A DNA stretch of 64,000 nt from Coptis chinensis (lineage: Eukaryota; Streptophyta; Magnoliopsida; Ranunculales; Ranunculaceae): positions 91,718,501-91,782,500 of the forward strand of contig CM027383.1 in assembly GCA_015680905.1 (NCBI GenBank). Reading direction: 5' to 3'. Made by a program: the position numbers and the translations under genes. Within the stretch, counting starts at the first letter, position 1, and each line of letters opens with the position of its first letter. Under the pieces are notes generated by a model. That model made no database searches. It saw nothing but the letters and a program-made list of their open reading frames with translations, and had not been told where the DNA came from. Below are positions 60,967 to 64,000 of the stretch, one piece after another.

Positions 60967-62216
60967 TCAAAAGCTCAGGGTCCTCAGTAATTTGTGTTTC
61001 CTGAAATTTTTCTTCATAATATAATAGCTAGTGACACGCTCTTTAATCTGCTCTTGTTCTGTTAATATGGTCCCATCCTCTATCATAATCTCTGTAATCA
61101 TGGTGGCGCCTTGTCGGATCTTATAGATATTATGAAAATAAGATGTATTTCTGTCACCTGATTCATCAAAATGAGTTCTACTTTTTTGTTTAAGTAGAGA
61201 AGCTCGATTTTCTCTAGCTGCATCCAACTCCACCTCCTTCCGAACCATAGCTATCACTGCATTCTCATCAGTATTGTTCTGGTTTGCCATATCTTGCATT
61301 CTTAGTAACTCAGCTTGTGCCTTTCTTATACTCAGATCCACATGTCCAAATATCTCAGAGTTCCACTTATTGAGCTCCACCTTAAGTCTTTGCAGCTTTC
61401 TCATAACTTTGATGATAGGTGGAAGAAGCCCATCAAAATCTTGATTCCAATTCTGCCTTACAAGATCAAAAAAGGTAGGGTGGGATACCCACATTTTATT
61501 AAACCTAAAAGGAATATTTTTAGGCTCAGGGACATTTGGATGCATCCCAATAAGAGGAGAGTGGTCAGATGCATATCTAGCCCCTACTATATATTTCCAT
61601 CCAGCAAACTTCAGGTTCCAAGCTTCATTATAGAACACTTTATCCAATCTGCTAAGTACCTTTCTATTTCCCAATTGGTTGTTGCACCAAGTAAACTTCA
61701 TGCCTTCCCAGTTGCTTTCAAATAGCCCGGCTTCATTGGCAAACACATTGAACTCATTCATTGCCTGCCTACTAGGTGGTCTGATGCCTTTCTTCTCTTC
61801 AGTTCTCAAAACAACATTGAAATCACCAATGATAGCCCATGTTAAGACAGTGTTAATTCCTTTAAGATCTCTCCAAAGCTCCCTTCTAAGAATAAGAGAG
61901 CAGCTTGCATGTACAAAAAAAAGATGCAATTATTGACCAAAAGGGTAATATGTTGTTCTGCCACCAACAACACATTCATGGAGATACCAACTCTACTAAA
62001 CACCCAAAGGTTTCCCAATCTGCCTTGAGAGTCGTTGTGGATGATATAGTTCTCAAAATAATTCAAGTTAAAAGCATTAAGAAGGTTAGTTTGAGGCTTT
62101 ACTAAAGGTTTAGCCAAACAAACTATATCTGGACTATGACAGTTGATCATATCTCTCAATCTATCTCTAGCATTCTCTTTCATTACCCCTCGAATATTCC
62201 AAAAGATGATCTTCAT
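60967..62216 (-). pseudogene. LINE 2 ORF2 N-terminal half (endonuclease)
   Basis: Starts MKIIFWNIRGVMKENARDRL near 62216, the APE-type endonuclease opening. A shift divides it from a 320-codon open block (60967-61929) that carries WAIIGDFNVVL, FTWCNNQLGN, SRLDKVFYNEAW and ARYASDHSPLIG (SDH motif), followed by the coiled connector to the reverse transcriptase (FDESGDRNTSYFHNIYKIR). Confidence 0.88.
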
Positions 62217-62530
62217 TATTAATTTGAGGAGGTAGTACCATGCGATTTTGTTAAAATTGATGCATTAGAAGCCTGGTTTTAGGTTGGCCCCTTGTTCTTC
62301 TTCTTTTGCATTTGTTGTTTTTGACCTTCTATTGCTTTAGCAGTACGCTTTGGAACTCGCTCTGACACCCTTGTAATAGTTACAGGGGTCTGTTGCTCAT
62401 TCTCATCCTCCTCTCCTACACTGTCGAGCAATGCGAAATTATTACTCACCTGTAAAGGATTGTTAACCAGTTCAATAGTGTTGTTGTCCTTGATGCAACA
62501 TACAACCTATTCAACCAATACTTCTGCAAC

Positions 62531-63834
62531 CTACCTAATAGAGGCAACATCAGTAACAGTTCCTTGATTCACAATTTGTTTTTCATGCTGCGCATCTTCT
62601 TGAGTTTTCTTAGGCATCACCCCATCATCTTGTACCATTTCTTGTGCCACAACCTCGTGTGATTCCTCTTGCATCTCAACTTGTATTTCATCTTGCATTT
62701 TATCATTAGCATCTTGTTCTTGTCTCTCAGATGATTGTCCCTCTTCACAACCTTCAGTCGAGACCTCAGATGTCTCATTTTCATTCCAAGTCTCTTTTCC
62801 CAATTCTCCTACAGTGTTTTGCACTTGAACTGGTTCTGAGTTTGGTTCTGCCTCTATAGTAACCACTACTTGTTTATCTTTCCTCTTGTTTCTCCTTTTC
62901 TAGTTCCTAGATAGAACTTCAGTGTCCCTTTCCTTTCTCCCATTGGTTTCTTTCTCATTGTTTTTCCTAAGTTCTTATTTTAAAATTCTGCAATCAGTAA
63001 CCAAGTGACCCACCCTTTTACAATGGTTGCAAAATTTTGGCAGATGGCCTATGTCAACTTTTTGCCAGAACTTAATATTTCTTCCTTCCACTTCAACCCA
63101 AATCTTTTTGGTATTTTCTGCGTCAGGTCAACATCCACTAACATACTTACATAATATCCAAGCTTCCTCTTAGCAGTGTTCTCGTCAGTGTGTATAGGGC
63201 GTCCAACAGCTCTCCCAAGGGAAAATAAAGTTTTAAGTTCCCAATACTCTAAGCTCAGACCTGGAAATCTAATCCACACAAGAGCATTTGAGTGATTCTC
63301 TTTGCTTGTGGAGAAGTTTGGGGTCCATTTGCTCAATCTCAACACTTGGTCATAAAAAACCCAAGTTCTTTGTGTCCAAACCCTTTGATAGTCAGTTTCA
63401 TCAGTGAAACAAAACATGATATATCCTCTGCCTAATGGAGTTGCCTGCCATTCACATGTAGGCTTCCGCAATTCCTTTATCTTACCATTAATATCATTCA
63501 TAGTGAACTTAGACATATCTAATCTCCCTACCAAACTCAGTTTGTATAATTCCAACCCTTTATCCACTTCATCAGCTTGGATGGAAATGGTCGGATACTC
63601 ACCTTGACGTCCAGGAGTTGGAAGAGTTGCAGTATCGACATCTCTTCCCCACGTCATTTTGGTGGCATTTGCATACGACTTCTTACCCATATTTCGATTG
63701 TTCTGTGTAGAATCTACATCAATCACTTCAATGGAGTTCACTTCTTCGTTTCCTCTATCCTCTGGTGGTGTAATGGTTGCGTCCAGAAAACCCCAGAGAC
63801 AAAAGATTTGACCTTTAGGTTGTGAAGGGGTCAC
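62531..63834 (-). pseudogene. LINE 2 ORF1 (DUF4283 + zinc knuckle), broken
   Basis: The first open block (63049-63834, 261 codons) starts MTPSQPKGQIFCLWGFLDAT and contains DUF4283 (LVGRLDMSKFTMNDINGKI ... NALVWIRFPGLSLEYWE). After a shift, the knuckle CNHCKRVGHLVTDC (CX2CX4HX4C) lies at about 62995-63035. A Gln/Glu-rich tail (62531-62866) follows. It is the RNA-binding partner of ORF2 in plant L1 elements. Confidence 0.87.
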
Positions 63835-63870
63835 AAAATCTCCCCTCGTTTGCCATGTTAGTTATCTTTT

Positions 63871-64000
63871 TTCCGATCAAGTGGAGTGGGTTTCCCGCCG
63901 GTCAAGGTCGGTCAACCCATTTGAAAGGGAAGTTTTCCCTCCTTGTCGCCAATCTTATCCTCTAAAAGAGGTAAAAAGAAGTTTCAGGACGGAAATACCC
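63871..64000. other. End of window: LINE 2 5' UTR or flank
   Basis: The text is slightly more GC-rich (CCCGCCGGTCAAGGTCGG) and may be LINE 2 5' untranslated sequence. No gene is seen. Confidence 0.4.

Larger units (their letters stand above)
59942..63870 (-). mobile_element. LINE 2, 5' half (ORF1 and N-terminal ORF2)
   Basis: Continuation of the element at 52631-54231. Going leftwards: ORF1 with DUF4283 and zinc knuckle, an Asp/Glu/Gln-rich linker, then ORF2 with endonuclease and reverse transcriptase, broken by several stops and shifts and by an internal deletion that removed the catalytic FADD region. The 5' end is near or beyond 63870; no matching target duplication to the tail flank was found inside the window. 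Confidence 0.9.

Overview
The window looks like nuclear DNA of a core eudicot plant. It is AT-rich, its genes carry many GT-AG introns, and it holds a chloroplast import gene (TIC56), a cytosolic ribosomal protein gene (RPS4) with plant-type promoter boxes, and plant LINE, Copia, LTR and MITE relics. I cannot name the species. There is no CRISPR array, operon or rRNA gene, and I recognised no tRNA gene.

Layout. 1-3975 (+) is the 3' part of TIC56. 5864-25397 (-) is a tandem array of four cinnamoyl-CoA-reductase-like genes with the same six-exon structure. Copies A (5864-7973), C (18460-21088) and D (22850-25397) read open and predict 321, 326 and 322 residues. Copy B (9615-16911) is a pseudogene whose first intron holds an antisense Copia fossil (11648-16777, target duplication AGAAT). 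26016-31948 (-) is an 11-exon MINPP-type histidine phosphatase/phytase gene of 503 codons. 32.0-34.1 kb is intergenic, with a Mutator-like MITE, a degenerate telomere-like tract and a stray copy of MINPP exon 1. 34159-40054 (+) is a nearly complete dead LINE with an 18-bp target duplication. 42260-43438 (-) is an intact intronless F-box gene. 45680-48503 (+) is RPS4 (5 exons, 263 aa). 51859-52044 (+) is a possible 61-residue small protein gene. 52631-64000 (-) is a second LINE, split by a 5.7-kb LTR-derived insertion (54232-59941) whose core is a palindrome with arms of about 1.74 kb.

How the parts relate. TIC56, the reductases, MINPP, the F-box gene and RPS4 are unrelated in function; this is ordinary plant gene order, not a pathway cluster. 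Most of the history lies in the reductase array (two sequence pairs, A/B and C/D; one member dead and invaded) and in the repeats nested between genes. I found no convincing new multi-gene system. The points most worth a second look are the palindromic LTR insertion nested in a LINE, the MINPP exon-1 duplicate beside telomere-like DNA, the MINPP KHEL tail and the 61-residue ORF.
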